Source: Candidatus Omnitrophica bacterium UBA6233 (GTDB lineage Bacteria > Omnitrophota > Gorgyraeia > Gygaellales > Profunditerraquicolaceae). From it: DNA of 64,000 bases. Made by a program: the position numbers and the translations under genes. The stretch is taken from positions 1-64,000 of the forward strand of contig DJWJ01000015.1 in NCBI GenBank assembly GCA_002440965.1, read 5' to 3'. Below the pieces are notes generated by a model. The model was given only the letters and a program-made list of their open reading frames with translations, made no database searches and was not told where the DNA came from. Below are positions 1 through 7,576 of this stretch, one piece after another. The first letter of the stretch is position 1. The number at the start of each line of letters is the position of its first letter.

Positions 1-759
1 AAGGCCGACGCCGTAATTAGCGTTGTTGCTACCAGCGGTCTTATTTATAACGGATCTGCCCAGGTCACTGCCACCGGCACAGCCTCAGGTGTGGAAACAC
101 CCGCGTCTGATTTGAGCGGTTTATTAACTGTTACTGCTTCGCATACTAACGCAGGGACTTATACCGACAGCTGGTCATTCGCAGGTAATACTAACTATAA
201 TGCCACCAGCGGCACGGTCAGCACTTCTATCGGCAAGGCCGACTTGACGATTGCCGCCAATGACGCCACTAAGACCTACGGGGAAACCGCAACCTTTGCC
301 GGTACGGAATTCACCAGTGCCGGATTAGTAAATGGCGATACGGTTACTAGCGTAACCCTGACCAGCGCCGGCGCAGTTAATACAGCCAGTGTCGGCACAT
401 ATGCCATAGCTCCGAGCGCAGCAGCCGGGGCCGGCTTATCAAATTATGCTATTACCTATGTCAATGGGACACTCACCGTGAATCCAACTACTCTGTTTGC
501 CAACGGCAAGGTCATCAAGAATTTCGAATGGCCGATACAGGAGATTTTGCGTAGTGTGCGTTTCACTACTCGCGATTCATTTATTCCTGTAGCAACAGGA
601 TCAGGGCTTTATTTCTACCATCCTTTAACGCCTACTGATACAGCTGCTTTTGACAGTATGTTCACGCTGGGCGAGGACGCTTACAGCTTTATGAACGGTA
701 AAATAAATATCAACGGCCACGACGGGCTTTTGCCTATCTTAAGCGGCATAAAGAAGTAA
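1..759 (+). CDS. C-terminal part of a large MBG-repeat surface protein (5' end outside window)
   Basis: The frame is open from base 1, so this is the last 252 residues of a longer protein. Two repeated modules of about 80 residues are visible, each starting with a KAD motif; the second (about residues 78-162) carries the 'KTYGE..F' and 'TYAI.PS...G...NY.ITY.NGTLTV' signatures of the MBG/YDG beta-sandwich repeats of bacterial adhesins. The last 90 residues (from about 163) are a non-repeat domain with 'FEWPIQEILRSVRF' that I do not recognise. The protein is probably exported and cell-surface bound; the signal and any anchor would lie upstream. Ser/Thr/Ala-rich composition and no Cys fit an extracellular repeat protein. 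The exact family of the C-terminal domain is unknown. Confidence 0.8.
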   Translation, partial: KADAVISVVATSGLIYNGSAQVTATGTASGVETPASDLSGLLTVTASHTNAGTYTDSWSFAGNTNYNATSGTVSTSIGKADLTIAANDATKTYGETATFAGTEFTSAGLVNGDTVTSVTLTSAGAVNTASVGTYAIAPSAAAGAGLSNYAITYVNGTLTVNPTTLFANGKVIKNFEWPIQEILRSVRFTTRDSFIPVATGSGLYFYHPLTPTDTAAFDSMFTLGEDAYSFMNGKININGHDGLLPILSGIKK

Positions 760-802
760 GCGCAAACTTATATAACAGTAAGGTTTTGCAGTAAATTTCT
801 CC

Positions 803-831
803 CTGCATTCTAGAAAATGCGGTATTTTTTT
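803..831 (+). terminator. Rho-independent terminator after the MBG protein
   Basis: A 7-bp stem with one G-T pair (CTGCATT at 803-809 with AATGCGG at 816-822) is followed by a run of seven T at 825-831. It separates the surface protein gene from the abiE pair. Confidence 0.65.
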
Positions 832-857
832 AACTTTAAAGATTATATTGCAATTTA

Positions 858-873
858 TTAACAAATATGTTAA
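858..873 (+). promoter_or_regulatory. Inverted repeat upstream of abiEi (candidate autoregulatory operator)
   Basis: TTAACA-AATA-TGTTAA is a perfect 6-bp inverted repeat ending 9 bases before the abiEi ATG. AbiEi antitoxins are known to bind inverted repeats in their own promoter, so this is a reasonable operator candidate. Only one copy is seen and no clear -35/-10 pair could be assigned. Confidence 0.4.
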
Positions 874-882
874 ACTTTTGCT

Positions 883-1521
883 ATGAAACTAGAAGAGTTT
901 CTTAAGCGTGTGCGCGGTATGCCGCTTGTAGATGCCGAAAACCTGCTTGCCGGCGTTGCTAATCCGGCTGGGATTAAAGTGCAATTGAGCCGTTGGCGTA
1001 AATCCGGGAAGCTTATTAGGCTGAAGAATAATATTTATTTGTTATCCGAGAATTTCCGCAAGGTGGATATTTACGAACCTTATATTGCCTGCGTGCTTAA
1101 GCAGCCTTCGTATATCAGCCTTCAGAAGGCATTTGAATACCATGGGCTTATCCCTGAAGGGGTGCCGGTTTATACCTGTGTTACTACTAAGCGTCCCGAG
1201 AAGATTGCTACTCCCATCGGAACGTTTGATTACCGTCATATTAAAAATAGCCTTTTTTGGGGCTATGTTTCTTTGACAGTAAACAAGCAGCCGGCGTTTA
1301 TCGCAAGCCCTGAGAAGGCGCTCTTGGATTTTTTTTATTTAAATGGTTTGCGGATCGATGATGGGTATCTGGAAGAAATGCGGCTGCAAAATTTTAGGAA
1401 AATCAATTTCACTAAATTGATAGAATACGCCGGGAAATTCCAGAGCCCCGGGATCCTGAAAGTTGCTCAGATTATTAAGAGATACGCTGCCAAGCGTAGA
1501 AAAGAGGAAAAGTATTTATGA
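883..1521 (+). CDS. abiEi: AbiEi-type antitoxin / transcriptional regulator of a type IV toxin-antitoxin pair
   Basis: This 212-residue protein has the AbiEi layout: an N-terminal winged helix (about 1-55, with 'LSRWRKSGKLIRLKNNIYLL') and a C-terminal antitoxin domain containing 'YISLQKAFEYHGLIPE' and 'ASPEKALLDFFYL', both typical of the family. AbiEi represses its own operon and counteracts the partner nucleotidyltransferase without needing to bind it. The stop codon overlaps the start of the next gene by 4 bases (ATGA), indicating translational coupling. Length is slightly short of the larger AbiEi proteins but complete. Family assignment is by motif recognition; activity has not been shown. 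Confidence 0.85.
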   Translation: MKLEEFLKRVRGMPLVDAENLLAGVANPAGIKVQLSRWRKSGKLIRLKNNIYLLSENFRKVDIYEPYIACVLKQPSYISLQKAFEYHGLIPEGVPVYTCVTTKRPEKIATPIGTFDYRHIKNSLFWGYVSLTVNKQPAFIASPEKALLDFFYLNGLRIDDGYLEEMRLQNFRKINFTKLIEYAGKFQSPGILKVAQIIKRYAAKRRKEEKYL

Positions 1522-2327
1522 AAGATTATGTGTTAGAATTGGTGTCCCGGAAAGAAGGATACAATGCCAAGCTGAATACGATGCGGGAATACCTGCAGGC
1601 GTATACTTTAAGGCTGATGCATGACGAAGGAGTATTCCGTTCAGTTGCATTTTTAGGGGGGACAGCGCTTAGGTTCCTGCACGGCCTGCCGAGATTCTCC
1701 GAGGATCTTGATTTCTCTTTGGTTCAAGGGGCACAGGTTAAGTTCGAGGCTCTGCTTAAGAAAATTATGTCGGAGCTTACAGCAGCCGGATACGATGTTT
1801 CATTTAACTATAACGATAAGAAAACCGTAAATTCAGCTTTTGTCAAATTTTCCAAGCTTATGTTTGAAGCCGGGCTTTCCCCTTTAAAAAGCCAAAACTT
1901 TTCTATTAAAATTGAAATTGATAATAAGCCTCCGCGCGGAGCTGTTATTGAAACCCAGATTGTAAATAAATATTTCCCTATTTCGTTTTTATCTTATGAG
2001 ATTAATTCATTGTTTGCAGGCAAGCTGCACGCGCTTTTAAACCGGAAATACGCCAAGGGGAGGGACTATTTTGACTTGGGCTGGTATTTATCAAAATGGA
2101 AGGGGATAGAACCGAATTTCACGTTGCTTGAAAACGCGCTTCTGCAGACAGGGTGGAATGGTGAATTGCCCGATAAAGATAACTGGAGAAAATTAATTCG
2201 TAAAGTTGTTGAGCGCGCGGACTGGAAAAAAATTAAACAGGATGTTGAACAGTTCCTGGAGAATCCTTCGGACTTGAGTATTTTTACCCAAGAAAACGTA
2301 ATGAAACTTTTGATCCCGTCGCCTTAA
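1518..2327 (+). CDS. abiEii: AbiEii-type nucleotidyltransferase toxin
   Basis: The 269-residue product carries the AbiEii/DUF1814 signatures: motif I 'LGGTALRFLHGLPRFSEDLD' at about 46-65, where the GG and the S-E-D-L-D acidic pair (D63, D65) form the nucleotidyltransferase active site, and downstream 'FAGKLHALLNRKYAKGRDYF', which supplies the conserved Lys and Asp. Enzymes of this family transfer nucleotides to tRNA or other targets and block growth; in phage-defence AbiE systems they act as abortive-infection toxins. All catalytic motifs look intact, so the toxin is probably active. It is translationally coupled to the antitoxin gene upstream. Confidence 0.88.
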   Translation: MKDYVLELVSRKEGYNAKLNTMREYLQAYTLRLMHDEGVFRSVAFLGGTALRFLHGLPRFSEDLDFSLVQGAQVKFEALLKKIMSELTAAGYDVSFNYNDKKTVNSAFVKFSKLMFEAGLSPLKSQNFSIKIEIDNKPPRGAVIETQIVNKYFPISFLSYEINSLFAGKLHALLNRKYAKGRDYFDLGWYLSKWKGIEPNFTLLENALLQTGWNGELPDKDNWRKLIRKVVERADWKKIKQDVEQFLENPSDLSIFTQENVMKLLIPSP

Positions 2328-2347
2328 CTTACGGAGTCGGGTTTTTT
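2315..2347 (+). terminator. Possible terminator after abiEii
   Basis: CCCG (2315-2318) can pair with CGGG (2338-2341) around an imperfect stem and is followed by six T. The stem is short and overlaps the abiEii stop codon, so support is moderate. Confidence 0.4.
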
Positions 2348-2409
2348 CTAGCAAACCAATGATATTTATAGTATAATTTTCTTAATCAGATGAGAAAGGA
2401 GCCGGTAGT

Positions 2410-2964
2410 ATGAAGAAATACGCCGTTATTTTATTGTGCGGGTTATTCATTTTAGGATGCGCTGGCAAGCCGCAGGGAAAAATTTTGGCCAGGGTCGGTA
2501 ATTATGAAATTACCGAAAAAGAATTCGAGGGGGAATTCAAGGCCTCTATTTACGGCCGTAATGATACCCTTGAATCCCGCAGGGAATTCTTGAATATCCT
2601 GATTGACCGCAAATTGATACTTTTAGATGCTCAGAAGAAGGGGTTGGATAAGGCCAGGAGTTTTCTTAAAATGGTCGAGAGGTTTTGGGAACAGTCTCTT
2701 TTAAAGCTGGCGCTGGACCGCAAGAATAACGAGATAGCCGGTTTGGTATTTGTTAGCGATAAGGAAGTAAAAGAGGCTTATGAGGCGATGCCTAAGGAGG
2801 CCAAGGCGGATAAGCCCTATGAAAAGATGTATCAGCAGGTAAAATGGCAGGTCATTAGGCAGAAAGAATATCAGGTGATGTCTGATTGGCTGGCGGATTT
2901 GCGTAAGAATACCGACATAAGAATATGCAAAGATGCGAATCCTAAAGCTAAGGGGGAGAAATGA
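2410..2964 (+). CDS. SurA-N-like lipoprotein without a PPIase domain
   Basis: A lipoprotein signal (KKYAVILLCGLFILGC) places the lipidated Cys at residue 17. Residues 25-160 resemble the N-terminal helical chaperone region of SurA/PrsA proteins ('ILARVGNYEITEKEFEGEF', 'EFLNILIDRKLILLDAQKKG'). At 184 residues there is no room for a parvulin domain, so a chaperone-like rather than isomerase role in the periplasm is inferred. A good RBS (GAAAGGAG) precedes the ATG. The gene overlaps the following HAMP gene by 4 bases, so three envelope genes to 4144 form one coupled unit. Confidence 0.7.
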   Translation: MKKYAVILLCGLFILGCAGKPQGKILARVGNYEITEKEFEGEFKASIYGRNDTLESRREFLNILIDRKLILLDAQKKGLDKARSFLKMVERFWEQSLLKLALDRKNNEIAGLVFVSDKEVKEAYEAMPKEAKADKPYEKMYQQVKWQVIRQKEYQVMSDWLADLRKNTDIRICKDANPKAKGEK

Positions 2965-3545
2965 AAAATAGCGGGCATAAGCGGCGTAATTATCTTATCG
3001 ACAGGAATTTTCAGCTTCAGTTCATATTGAGGTTTAGTATTCTTGTTCTGTTGGGAGGCTTGATTACTACGGCCGTATTGTATCTGTTGGCTATGCAGTC
3101 GACCACCGTAGTGTTCCATAATTCCCGCGTCGTAGCGCGCACTACCGCCGACGCTATCCTGCCTTTGCTTTTACCGACCGTGGTAATCGTAACGGTGATT
3201 ATCGGGATAGCCGCGGCTGTTCTGGCTATGTTTGTTTCGCATAAGATATCCGGCCCGCTTTTTCGTTTCAAGAAAGTATTGGAAACTTTAAGCGGAGGGG
3301 ATTTTTCATTGGATTTCAGTATTCGCGAGTGCGACCAATTGCACGATGTTGCCGGAATCCTCAATGGTATGATTCGCGAAACCCGCCAGGAGATGCATAA
3401 ACTCAAAGAGAGCGCCGCGCTGTTGAAAGAGAAGCTTAAAGGCATATCGGAAGAAGAGCTTCCTGCGGATAAGCGTTATGTTTTAAAAGAATTTAAGGAG
3501 TTGGCCGAAGAATTAAGCAAGCGCGTCTATCATTTTAAAACCTGA
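2961..3545 (+). CDS. Membrane protein with HAMP domain and no recognised output domain
   Basis: Two membrane segments (about 23-46 and 67-92) flank a very short periplasmic stretch, followed by a HAMP-like segment ('SHKISGPLFRFKKVLETLSGGDFS', about 94-118) and a coiled-coil tail to residue 194. The HAMP P-P-like motif (SGPLFRF) is intact. There is no kinase, GGDEF or methyl-accepting signalling domain, so it either passes a signal to a separate protein or has a structural role. It is coupled to its neighbours: a 4-base overlap upstream and a TGATG overlap downstream. Confidence 0.7.
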   Translation: MKNSGHKRRNYLIDRNFQLQFILRFSILVLLGGLITTAVLYLLAMQSTTVVFHNSRVVARTTADAILPLLLPTVVIVTVIIGIAAAVLAMFVSHKISGPLFRFKKVLETLSGGDFSLDFSIRECDQLHDVAGILNGMIRETRQEMHKLKESAALLKEKLKGISEEELPADKRYVLKEFKELAEELSKRVYHFKT

Positions 3546-4144
3546 TGCCCAAACTTCTCTTCAACAAGGTTTTTTGCTTTGCTGTAATTGCGTTGGTTAT
3601 CTGCTTGGGCGTTTCGTTGGCCGCGGCAGATGACGTAGACGATGGTTTTGGCCCCGCCCGTAGTGTTGAAAGCCGGTATTTTACTATCTATTATTCTCCT
3701 CAACTTGACCCTCTGGTATTGGTTCAACAGCTGGGTATCAACGCCGCGGAAAGGATTCTAGCCGGTGAACAGAAGCCTCCGGCTTTAGGCAATGGTTATA
3801 GCTTGGCCGAGGCGCTGGATACGCTTTTTCTTCGCGTCTGCGACATACTGGATATGCAGTTATACAGCTATAGGGGGAATATTAAGATTTGCGTAGACCA
3901 GGCTCAATTAGCCGGCATATACCGGAAGATCTTTGACAAAGATTTGGGCGATGCGAAATCTTTCTATATCTATAGTTTTAATACTGTTTATGTCGCAGCT
4001 TCGAGTTTCCGGCAGGGGATAGTCGGCCACGAGATAGGGCATGCCATTATAAACCATTATTTTGTGGTCCAGCCTTCTATAAAGGTTCAGGAAGTATTGG
4101 CCGGTTACGTTGAGTATCAGTTGCGCAGACAGGCGGCGAATTGA
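3545..4144 (+). CDS. Small secreted putative zinc metalloprotease (HEIGH motif)
   Basis: An N-terminal signal peptide (hydrophobic to about residue 25, AAA-D cleavage) precedes a 170-residue domain containing 'GIVGHEIGHAIINHYF', an HExxH zinc-binding helix at residues 162-166. A glutamate 17 residues later (E183, 'VQEVLAGYVEYQL') could be the third ligand, as in gluzincins and peptidase-MA-like proteins. The protein is short (199 residues) and could be a minimal periplasmic peptidase. Substrate unknown. It shares its start with the stop of the HAMP gene. Confidence 0.65.
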   Translation: MPKLLFNKVFCFAVIALVICLGVSLAAADDVDDGFGPARSVESRYFTIYYSPQLDPLVLVQQLGINAAERILAGEQKPPALGNGYSLAEALDTLFLRVCDILDMQLYSYRGNIKICVDQAQLAGIYRKIFDKDLGDAKSFYIYSFNTVYVAASSFRQGIVGHEIGHAIINHYFVVQPSIKVQEVLAGYVEYQLRRQAAN

Positions 4145-4165
4145 CAAAATAGAGGAAGAGCAAGA

Positions 4166-4194
4166 TTGACATAGCTTGGAAATTGTGCTATATT
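4166..4194 (+). promoter_or_regulatory. Sigma-70 consensus-like promoter
   Basis: TTGACA (4166-4171), 17-base spacer, TATATT (4189-4194). It lies 46 bases upstream of the TTG start of the PilZ gene at 4241 and probably drives the run of closely spaced genes that follows. Confidence 0.7.
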
Positions 4195-4240
4195 TCTAAC
4201 TTAGAGTTAAGAGATAAGTTTATTTATTCGGAGAAAAAGC

Positions 4241-4588
4241 TTGCTGGAAAATCAGGAAGTTAGAAGGCGATTCCAAAGAATAGATTTACGGGCGGAAATG
4301 CGCTACTATGTAAGAGGCGCCGCCTCGGAATTCGGCAGCGTCGTTTCCAATAATATAAGCGTCGGCGGATTGGGTTTTAACTCTGATAAATATATTGCTC
4401 CTCAAACGCCGTTAATGCTGGAAATCGATGTCCTCTCGAAGGTTCTGCATCCGGTTGGCAAGGTGGCTTGGTGCCAGGCTTTGCCGCGTTCTTACCGTAA
4501 TAGCTTAGGCGTGGAATTCGTGGAGATTGATCCGCTCGAAAAGCATTATTTGGAAGACTACATTAATATGCAAACAAACAGGTTTTAA
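4241..4588 (+). CDS. PilZ-domain protein (probable c-di-GMP receptor)
   Basis: A single-domain PilZ protein of 115 residues. Both c-di-GMP contact motifs are present: RxxxR ('RRRFQR', about 8-13) and NxSxxG ('NNISVGG', about 38-44). The start is TTG, chosen because GGAG lies 8 bases upstream and there is no in-frame ATG before the RxxxR motif. Stand-alone PilZ proteins relay c-di-GMP to motility, polysaccharide or other envelope machinery; the target is not evident here. A second PilZ gene follows at 4797. Confidence 0.8.
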   Translation: MLENQEVRRRFQRIDLRAEMRYYVRGAASEFGSVVSNNISVGGLGFNSDKYIAPQTPLMLEIDVLSKVLHPVGKVAWCQALPRSYRNSLGVEFVEIDPLEKHYLEDYINMQTNRF

Positions 4589-4608
4589 GGAAAGGAAAAA
4601 CAAAGATT

Positions 4609-4800
4609 ATGGCAACTGAAGAAACTAAAGCGCAGGCGGCAGCGGAAGCTAAGCCCAAGGAAGAGAAGCAGACAAACTGTTTAAGCTGTAACAAGCCGAT
4701 TAAGAAGATAAGGCGTTATTACCGCGACGGAAAATACTATTGCACCAAAAAGTGCTGGTTAAGTTTTATCAAAAAATCCAAAACTGAAAATAAAGAATGA
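4609..4800 (+). CDS. Small zinc-ribbon-like protein
   Basis: A 63-residue protein with a charged, Ala/Lys/Glu-rich first 22 residues followed by a compact Cys cluster: 'NCLSCNKPIKK...YYCTKKCW' gives C-x2-C and C-x3-C pairs, as in treble-clef or zinc-ribbon folds. It ends in a basic tail. It is sandwiched between two PilZ genes and overlaps the second by 4 bases (ATGA), so all three are probably co-translated. Function unknown. Confidence 0.6.
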   Translation: MATEETKAQAAAEAKPKEEKQTNCLSCNKPIKKIRRYYRDGKYYCTKKCWLSFIKKSKTENKE

Positions 4801-5180
4801 CATCCGGAATCGAAAGAAGAAACCATCCCCGGCTTGAGCATAAGCTGCCTTTTAAGGTAGCGGCGAACGGTTATGGTTTTTCAACCACTACTCAGAATGT
4901 CAGCTGCGTGGGGGCGTATTGCCGGATAAAAAAATATATACCCCCGTTTACGAAGGTGGCGATTAAATTGACCCTTCCGTTGAAAAAAGAAGCCGGCAAA
5001 GCCAAGCGCACGATCGATTGCGAGGGGGTAATTGTCAGGACCGAGGATAAAGAGGATAAGAGCGGTTTCAATATCGCTATCTTTTTTAACCGGATAAATA
5101 ATACCCAGCGCAAAATAATAAACGAATATATAGATCAATTCCTGCCGCAAAGAGTTTCCCCAGCAATTTCTTTAAAGTAA
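4797..5180 (+). CDS. PilZ-domain protein
   Basis: This 127-residue protein carries 'ERRNHPRLEHKLPFKV' (RxxxR) and 'QNVSCVGAYCRI' (NxSxxG), so c-di-GMP binding is likely. The remaining sequence is a PilZ beta-barrel with the usual C-terminal helix ('QRKIINEYIDQF'). It overlaps the small zinc protein gene by 4 bases and is followed 3 bases later by the DUF4416 gene. Confidence 0.8.
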   Translation: MTSGIERRNHPRLEHKLPFKVAANGYGFSTTTQNVSCVGAYCRIKKYIPPFTKVAIKLTLPLKKEAGKAKRTIDCEGVIVRTEDKEDKSGFNIAIFFNRINNTQRKIINEYIDQFLPQRVSPAISLK

Positions 5181-5183
5181 AAT

Positions 5184-5711
5184 ATGGGGAAAATAGCCCC
5201 TAATAAGCCCGTTAAACTTATCGTCGGTTTTATCTTCAAAGAAAAGATATTTTTTGAGCGAGCCAAGCATACCCTAACCAGGCATTTTGGAAGGATTGAT
5301 TTTGAAAGCGGGATAATCCCTTTTACCGCGACCAGCTATTATGAAGAAGAATTGGGCCTAGGGCTCTCGAGGGTATTTATAAGTTTCGCCAAACTCATCA
5401 AGCCGCAGCAAATCGCAAAAATAAAAGTCCTTACCAATAGAATTGAAGAAAAATTATCCAACGGTAAAAAGCGTTCGGTAAATATCGATCCGGGTTATCT
5501 TAATTTGGCCAAACTTGTTTTGGCTTCAACCAAGGATTACGTCCACCGTATATATTTAGATAAAGGGATATACGCGGAGACTACTTTATTTTATCAGGGC
5601 AAAAGTTTTCAGGATTGGAAGTGGACCTACCCTGATTTTCGAAACAAAGAGCAGATCGGAATATTTAACCGGATCCGGGAATTATATGCAGAACAAACCA
5701 AAGATAAATAA
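5184..5711 (+). CDS. DUF4416 family protein
   Basis: The 175-residue sequence matches DUF4416 as I know it: 'PVKLIVGFIFKE', 'FESGIIPFTATSYYEEELG', 'RVFISFAKLI', 'KRSVNIDPGYL..AKLVLASTKD', 'YQGKSFQDWKWTYPDFR'. The family is widespread in deep-branching bacteria and often neighbours radical SAM genes, but has no established function. Here its last 26 bases overlap the start of a radical SAM gene, which supports a joint role. Confidence 0.75.
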   Translation: MGKIAPNKPVKLIVGFIFKEKIFFERAKHTLTRHFGRIDFESGIIPFTATSYYEEELGLGLSRVFISFAKLIKPQQIAKIKVLTNRIEEKLSNGKKRSVNIDPGYLNLAKLVLASTKDYVHRIYLDKGIYAETTLFYQGKSFQDWKWTYPDFRNKEQIGIFNRIRELYAEQTKDK

Positions 5712-6672
5712 GCCTGTTTATCTGGAGTCATTCCAGAACGGCGCGCTTGATAAGATAATCGATAAGGTTTTTGCGTCTTTGGAATCCTGCGCTCTCTGTC
5801 CGCGGAAATGCAAAGTCAACCGCTTAAGCGATAAAAAGGGTTTTTGCCGGACAGGTTTAAAGCCTAAAGTCTATAGCTATATGGCGCATCAGGGCGAAGA
5901 GCCGGCTATTTCCGGCTCGCGCGGTTCCGGAACGATATTTTTTGCAAATTGCAATATGGGGTGTGTATATTGCCAGAACTATGAATTTAGCCAAACCGGG
6001 CAGGGCAGGGAGGTTGGTTTTGAGGAATTAGCCGGATTTATGCTTGAGCTGCAGAAGATGGGCTGCCACAACATCAATTTAGTAACCCCAACTCATATTT
6101 TACCCCAAATTCTTAAAAGTTTGAAAATCGCCATTTCCAGCGGTCTGAATATTCCGTTAGTCTATAACACCGGCGGTTACGAATCAGCCGAAATAATAAG
6201 ATTGCTGGAAGGGATTGTGGATATATATTTACCGGATATGCGCTATGCCGATGAAGAGCAAGCGGTTAAGTTTTCCGGCGCTCCCGGCTATCCGGAGAAT
6301 AATCAGGAGTCGGTAAAAGAGATGTTTCGCCAGGCGGGAACAGTTAAGCTGGATGAATCCGGGATAATCGAGCGGGGTTTGATTATAAGGCATCTTGTTT
6401 TGCCGAATAAAGTCAGCGGAACGGAAAAAATAATGCGATTTATTTCCGAAAAACTTTCCGGCGACACCTATGTTAGCTTGATGAGCCAGTATTTACCGTA
6501 TCATCGGGCTGCCGAATTTAAGGAAATAAGCCGCCGGCTGACGCTTAGTGAATATGAAGAGGCGCAGGATATGCTGGAAAAATATGGTTTGCATAACGGC
6601 TGGGTGCAGGAGTCATTCGGTTCAGAAAGGTTTGCGGGAGTAAACATAAAATCAATTCTTAAGAATGAATAG
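5686..6672 (+). CDS. Radical SAM protein, PflA-like (COG1313 type)
   Basis: A 328-residue radical SAM enzyme. C89-x3-C93-x2-C96 ('FANCNMGCVYCQNYEF') binds the SAM [4Fe-4S] cluster. An N-terminal Cys-rich region ('CALCPRKCKVNR' plus C54) could hold a further metal site. This arrangement is typical of 'putative pyruvate formate-lyase activating enzyme' proteins whose real substrate is unknown; no glycyl-radical enzyme gene is in the window. The gene starts inside DUF4416 and overlaps the next gene by 8 bases. Confidence 0.8.
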   Translation: MQNKPKINKPVYLESFQNGALDKIIDKVFASLESCALCPRKCKVNRLSDKKGFCRTGLKPKVYSYMAHQGEEPAISGSRGSGTIFFANCNMGCVYCQNYEFSQTGQGREVGFEELAGFMLELQKMGCHNINLVTPTHILPQILKSLKIAISSGLNIPLVYNTGGYESAEIIRLLEGIVDIYLPDMRYADEEQAVKFSGAPGYPENNQESVKEMFRQAGTVKLDESGIIERGLIIRHLVLPNKVSGTEKIMRFISEKLSGDTYVSLMSQYLPYHRAAEFKEISRRLTLSEYEEAQDMLEKYGLHNGWVQESFGSERFAGVNIKSILKNE

Positions 6673-7159
6673 AGCCGGGTTTTTCGACAAGCTTATAAGA
6701 ATCAAAGAACTTTTGTATCAAAAGCTTTTTAAAATCAACGATACTCCGCAAAAAGTAGCTTTGGGTTTCGGCGTAGGCGTGTTTACCGGGATCCTTCCGG
6801 GAACAGGGCCTTTGGCGGCTTTGTTTTTGGCGTTACTTTTTAAAGTAAACCGCGCCAGCGCCCTTATCGGCAGTATCCTTACTAATACCTGGCTTAGCCT
6901 GGCAACTTTTCTCTTGGCAATTAAAATTGGTTCTGCTATATTTGGAATTAGCTGGCAGGGCTTAAGAAGCGAGTGGGCCTTAACTATAAATAACTTCGCT
7001 TGGAAGGATTTCTTCAGCGGTTCTATTCTAAGGATTGTTCTTCCGGTTGTATCCGGATACGCTATAGTTTCATTGTGCTTGGGGTTGTTTTCTTATTTTA
7101 TAACTTTGGCAATACTTAAACGAAGGCGCCGGGATCATTTACCGGATAATCTCGAATAA
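6665..7159 (+). CDS. DUF2062 membrane protein
   Basis: A 164-residue membrane protein with the DUF2062 signature 'TPQKVALGFGVGVFTGILPG' and 'NTWLSLATFLLAIKIGSAIFG', and three to four hydrophobic segments. DUF2062 domains occur alone or fused to glycosyltransferases; a role in envelope polysaccharide or lipid metabolism is suspected but not established. Confidence 0.7.
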   Translation: MNRAGFFDKLIRIKELLYQKLFKINDTPQKVALGFGVGVFTGILPGTGPLAALFLALLFKVNRASALIGSILTNTWLSLATFLLAIKIGSAIFGISWQGLRSEWALTINNFAWKDFFSGSILRIVLPVVSGYAIVSLCLGLFSYFITLAILKRRRRDHLPDNLE

Positions 7160-7567
7160 ATGTCTAGTAAGGTTTTAGCCATTTCCTTAATCTGCGTTTC
7201 ATTGCTGCTTTGCGGGTTTTCTAGCGGGCATCAAGCTCCCGGCCGCGGCGACAATATTCCTGCGCCCCGCCTGCTTTATCCTATTTACGATACAGTCGTC
7301 TTGAAAGGAAATACGCCTTTGGAATTCAGGTGGTTAAATGATTATGTATGGACGGGCCATTTTATTTTTAAATTATACAAAGGTTACAATATGTATGCGT
7401 CCGGATTGATTCTTAAGCAGGATGTATCACCGGAAGAGTCAGGGATTAAAATCGATTCGGGCTTATTCAGTGACGGGCAGGTTTATACCTGGAGCCTTGT
7501 AACGGTCGGTTTTGACGGGCAAAAAAGCGATAAAAGTTTTAATTCTTTTAAGGTAATAAGAAAATAA
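7160..7567 (+). CDS. Secreted protein with Ig/FN3-like fold, function unknown
   Basis: The 135-residue product begins immediately after the DUF2062 stop codon. Residues 1-22 form a signal peptide; a Cys at 18 followed by GFSSG does not make a convincing lipobox. The mature part ('APRLLYPIYDTVVL...LEFRWL', 'YTWSLVTVGFDGQKSD') resembles an Ig or fibronectin-III-like sandwich. No named family recognised. Confidence 0.55.
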   Translation: MSSKVLAISLICVSLLLCGFSSGHQAPGRGDNIPAPRLLYPIYDTVVLKGNTPLEFRWLNDYVWTGHFIFKLYKGYNMYASGLILKQDVSPEESGIKIDSGLFSDGQVYTWSLVTVGFDGQKSDKSFNSFKVIRK

Positions 7568-7576
7568 GGAGATAGA

